Shown here one piece after another: positions 6,094 through 8,698 of a stretch of DNA of 8,698 nt. The stretch spans positions 1 to 8,698 of the forward strand of contig CAMLRX010000175.1 in the NCBI GenBank assembly GCA_946482545.1. Direction: 5' to 3'. Source of the DNA: an uncultured Flavihumibacter sp. (GTDB lineage Bacteria > Bacteroidota > Bacteroidia > Chitinophagales > Chitinophagaceae). Made by a program: the position numbers and the translations under genes. Every line of letters begins with the position of its first letter. Within the stretch, counting starts at the first letter, position 1. A model generated the notes under the pieces. The model was not told where the DNA came from. It worked only from the letters and a program-made list of their open reading frames with translations, and did no database searches.

Positions 6094-7067
6094 AACCATT
6101 TGCTTTTTCGAAACCAACCAATATCACCCAGGCCATCGCGGGTAAAAAGAGCGGAACGCAGTTCATTGCCGGAGGGACGAACCTGGTGGATCTGATGAAA
6201 AAACACATCGCGGATCCCGATGCATTGCTGGACATCACTACAGCGGTTTCCGACCGTATTCAATCTGATAGCAAAGGTATCCGCATCGGTGCCATGGTGC
6301 GGAATACGGCGATTACCTTGCATTCCGGAGTGCTTTCGAAAGCGCCGCTGATTGCAAAAGCGGTTCTTGCCGGCGCTTCTCCACAAATCAGGAACATGGC
6401 TTCCACCGGGGGAAACCTGTTACAGCGCACACGTTGTCCATATTTCTACGATACCACGTTACCCTGCAACAAACGCAACCCGGGAAGTGGTTGCGGCGCA
6501 AAGGACGGCGATAACAGAATGAGCGCCATCATTGGCTGGAGCGAACATTGTGTGGCCGTGCATCCTTCCGATCTTTGTGTGGCACTTGCTGCCCTGGATG
6601 CAATAGTATGGTACGCGGACCCACAACAAAAAACAAAATCCATCCCCTTCAAAGATTTTCACCGGTTGCCCGATGATACGCCGCAGAAAGACAATCATCT
6701 TCCCGAAAATGCCCTCATTACCGAAATAGAAATTCCACAGAACAGGTTCAATAAAAACTATGCGTACCTGAAAATCCGCGACCGGGATTCCTACGCGTTC
6801 GCGCTCCTCTCCGTGGCCGCCGCGCTTCACCTGGAAGGCAATACCATCAAGGCTGCAAGACTCGCATCTGGCGGTGTGGCGCATAAACCCTGGCGCTGGT
6901 ACGACGCGGAAAAATTCCTTGAAGGCAAAGCCGCAACCGTGGACAATTTCCGCAAGGCCGCTGCCATTGCAGCCGGAACGGTAAAGCCCTTGTCGCACAA
7001 CGGGTTCAAAGTAGAAATGTTAAAAGGTGCCATAGAAACGGCGCTGCAAAATTGTTTAAAAGCCTAA
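6090..7067 (+). CDS. paoB: Periplasmic aldehyde oxidoreductase, FAD subunit with extra Fe-S loop (PaoB/YagS-like)
   Basis: This 325-residue subunit holds FAD and hands electrons to the external acceptor. FAD-binding motifs are visible at IAGGTNL (26-32) and STGGNL (105-110). Directly after the second is the insertion that marks the PaoB/YagS type, RTRCPYFYDTTLPCNKRNPG and onward to GSGC, with C116, C126, C135 and then C154 in SEHC. In E. coli PaoB this loop binds a 4Fe-4S cluster not found in classical xanthine dehydrogenases, and the matching cysteines suggest the same here. The C-terminal domain (about 220-325) has the usual CO-dehydrogenase-flavoprotein fold signature (SYAFALLSVAAAL). There is no signal peptide of its own, so it is presumably exported bound to the Tat-bearing subunit. 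Its ATG overlaps the TGA of the preceding gene, and the molybdenum subunit begins 10 bases after its stop. Confidence 0.92.
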   Translation: MKPFAFSKPTNITQAIAGKKSGTQFIAGGTNLVDLMKKHIADPDALLDITTAVSDRIQSDSKGIRIGAMVRNTAITLHSGVLSKAPLIAKAVLAGASPQIRNMASTGGNLLQRTRCPYFYDTTLPCNKRNPGSGCGAKDGDNRMSAIIGWSEHCVAVHPSDLCVALAALDAIVWYADPQQKTKSIPFKDFHRLPDDTPQKDNHLPENALITEIEIPQNRFNKNYAYLKIRDRDSYAFALLSVAAALHLEGNTIKAARLASGGVAHKPWRWYDAEKFLEGKAATVDNFRKAAAIAAGTVKPLSHNGFKVEMLKGAIETALQNCLKA

Positions 7068-7077
7068 TCTTACCATC

Positions 7078-8698
7078 ATGGGATTCTTCGACAACATAAA
7101 TACACCTGTAACGCCGCCGGATGGCAGGGTGGAAGGCGTGGCGAAAGTGACCGGGAAAGGAAAATATGCCGCGGAATATACCGTTGAAAATGTATGTTAC
7201 GCGGTATTGGTAGGCAGTACCGTTCCAGCAGGAACCATTAAGAGTATTGATGTAACGAACGCGAAGCAGGTACAGGGCGTGCTGGACATCATCACACACC
7301 AGCATAAACCTGTGGTACCGGGTCTTTCAGACGAGAACAAAATCAGGGAAGCCCGTTTTGGATTACCGGTTTTCCATACCGATAAAATTTATTTCAAGGG
7401 CCAACCGGTGGCCATGGTGATCGCCGAAACACTGGAAGAGGCCACTTATGCGGCTTCCCTGGTTTCCGCCCAATACGATACGGCCGCTTTTAATGTGGAT
7501 TTCGATACAACACATCCCAAAGTGCCCCTCGCTCCGGCAGGAAAGGATCGCGGTAATATAGATGCCTTGAAAGACGCGCCATTCACCGTGGAAGCGGTGT
7601 ATAACATAGCCCATGAAGTGCACAATCCCATGGAGATGCACGCCACCATCGCGCATTGGGTTTCCGACAACAAATTGAAACTATACGATAAGAATCAGGG
7701 GGTGAACAATGTGCAACGCACCTTCTCGAGGTTATGGAATATTCCTTCGGAGAACATCGAGGTGTTCAGTGAATTTGTGGGTGGGGGCTTCGGCTCCGGC
7801 TTACGGGTATGGCCACACGCGCTGGCCGCCATCATGGCCGCGAAACAAGTGAATCGTCCGGTGAAGTTGATGCTCTCCAGGCCGCAGATGTTCATGGCCG
7901 TGGGTTACAGACCCGCCTCGTGGCAGTGGATAAAAATCGGCGCTGCTGCTGACGGAACATTTACAGGTGTGCACCACCAGGCAAAACACAGCACTTCGAT
8001 GTATGAAAATTTTGGCGATGGCATCACCCGTGTTACCAGGCTGATTTACAAATTCCCCAACCTCAAAACGGAAGCGTCCATTGTGCCGCTGAACATGAGT
8101 ACACCTACCTGGATGCGTGGTCCCGGAGATTGTACCGGCGACTTCGCGGTGGAAAGCGCCATCGATGAACTGAGCTACAAATTGAAGATGGACCCGGTGG
8201 CGCTGCGGTTAAAGAACCTTGCTATCGAAAAAGATCCTGAAAGTGGCAAGCCCTGGTCCACCAATTTCCTCAACGAATGTGTGGAAAGAGGCGCCGCGAA
8301 AATTCAATGGAAAAACCGGAAACCTGTTCCCGGCCAGCAATCTGAAGGAGATTGGAAGATTGGTTACGGTATGGCAGTGGGCATGTGGAACGCGGGTCGT
8401 GGGAATGCAGGCGCAGGCATTGTGATGGAAAAGAACGGCACCATTACCGTACAAACAGCCATGACCGATATTGGTACGGGCACCGGTACCGCTATGCAGA
8501 ACATCGCGCATGAAAGCACCGGCATCTCTAAAAACAAGATCAAAATCGAACTGGGGAATTCTAACTTACCCGCAGCGCCCAGTCAGGGCGGGAGTACAGG
8601 ATTATCCTCTATCAGTGGCGCGGTAGTGGCTACCTGCAATGCGCTCAAAAGCAAATTGGCTTCCTATGCCGCTTTGCAGAACGATGCTTATAAAGATG
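7078..8698 (+). CDS. paoC: Periplasmic aldehyde oxidoreductase, molybdenum subunit (PaoC/YagR-like), 3' end cut by window
   Basis: The frame from the ATG at 7078 is open for 540 codons to the window edge with no stop. E. coli PaoC has about 730 residues, so roughly the last quarter is missing. The N-terminal domain (about 1-140, starting TPVTPPDGRVEGVAKVTGKGKY) is the aldehyde oxidase hammerhead fold. Cofactor motifs follow: GGGFGSG (235-241), TPTWMRGPGD (342-351), whose arginine R347 is in the substrate and cofactor pocket in relatives, MTDIGTGTGTAM (462-473) and SQGGSTGLSS (502-511), near the molybdopterin cytosine dinucleotide. The catalytic base glutamate, close to the C-terminus in this family, lies beyond the window and cannot be checked. 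There is no signal peptide, as expected for a partner exported with PaoA. The E. coli enzyme oxidises aromatic and other aldehydes; substrate here is inferred only. Confidence 0.93.
   Translation, partial: MGFFDNINTPVTPPDGRVEGVAKVTGKGKYAAEYTVENVCYAVLVGSTVPAGTIKSIDVTNAKQVQGVLDIITHQHKPVVPGLSDENKIREARFGLPVFHTDKIYFKGQPVAMVIAETLEEATYAASLVSAQYDTAAFNVDFDTTHPKVPLAPAGKDRGNIDALKDAPFTVEAVYNIAHEVHNPMEMHATIAHWVSDNKLKLYDKNQGVNNVQRTFSRLWNIPSENIEVFSEFVGGGFGSGLRVWPHALAAIMAAKQVNRPVKLMLSRPQMFMAVGYRPASWQWIKIGAAADGTFTGVHHQAKHSTSMYENFGDGITRVTRLIYKFPNLKTEASIVPLNMSTPTWMRGPGDCTGDFAVESAIDELSYKLKMDPVALRLKNLAIEKDPESGKPWSTNFLNECVERGAAKIQWKNRKPVPGQQSEGDWKIGYGMAVGMWNAGRGNAGAGIVMEKNGTITVQTAMTDIGTGTGTAMQNIAHESTGISKNKIKIELGNSNLPAAPSQGGSTGLSSISGAVVATCNALKSKLASYAALQNDAYKD

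Noticed and set aside
6459..6998. Minus-strand frame of 179 codons opposite the FAD subunit
   Set aside because: Shadow of a well-recognised plus-strand gene.

Overview
The window looks like a chromosomal segment from the Bacteroidetes, probably near Chitinophagaceae. The grounds are candidate promoter boxes of the TAnnTTTG type, no clear Shine-Dalgarno sequences before the starts, and protein flavour typical of that group. This is inference from style; no taxonomic marker gene is present.

Layout from left to right. Bases 1-39 look like the 3' end of a plus-strand gene, followed by a strong hairpin terminator (61-96) and a GC-rich palindromic repeat (162-185). A minus-strand gene (2072 to 249) encodes an exported two-domain enzyme: an N-terminal GDPD/PI-PLC-like phosphodiesterase domain fused to a complete alkaline phosphatase domain. 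A second hairpin (2259-2296), closely related to the first and oriented the same way relative to the gene it follows, lies behind a minus-strand QorB/NmrA-type NAD(P)-binding oxidoreductase (3197 to 2313). That gene is divergent from an HxlR-family regulator (3343-3705). Their shared 145-base intergenic region carries two copies of a palindrome, AGTTAC-N5/6-GTAAGT, in opposite orientations, plus back-to-back candidate promoters. This repeats the qorR/qorB arrangement of E. coli.

A 518-residue membrane-anchored protein of unknown function follows (3839-5395). The right third is an operon for a periplasmic molybdenum aldehyde oxidoreductase of the PaoABC (YagTSR) type. It has a Tat-signal 2Fe-2S subunit (5503-6093), an FAD subunit with the extra cysteine-rich loop for a 4Fe-4S cluster (6090-7067, ATGA overlap), and a molybdenum subunit (from 7078) that runs off the right edge after 540 codons with no stop.

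The genes do not form one obvious pathway. The oxidoreductase/regulator pair and the PaoABC enzyme could both deal with reactive carbonyls or quinones, while the phosphatase fusion would release phosphate outside the cytoplasm. I see no phage, insertion sequence, CRISPR array, tRNA or rRNA. The most unusual items are the covarying repeated terminator hairpin, the phosphodiesterase-phosphatase fusion, and the mirrored operators of the HxlR/QorB pair.
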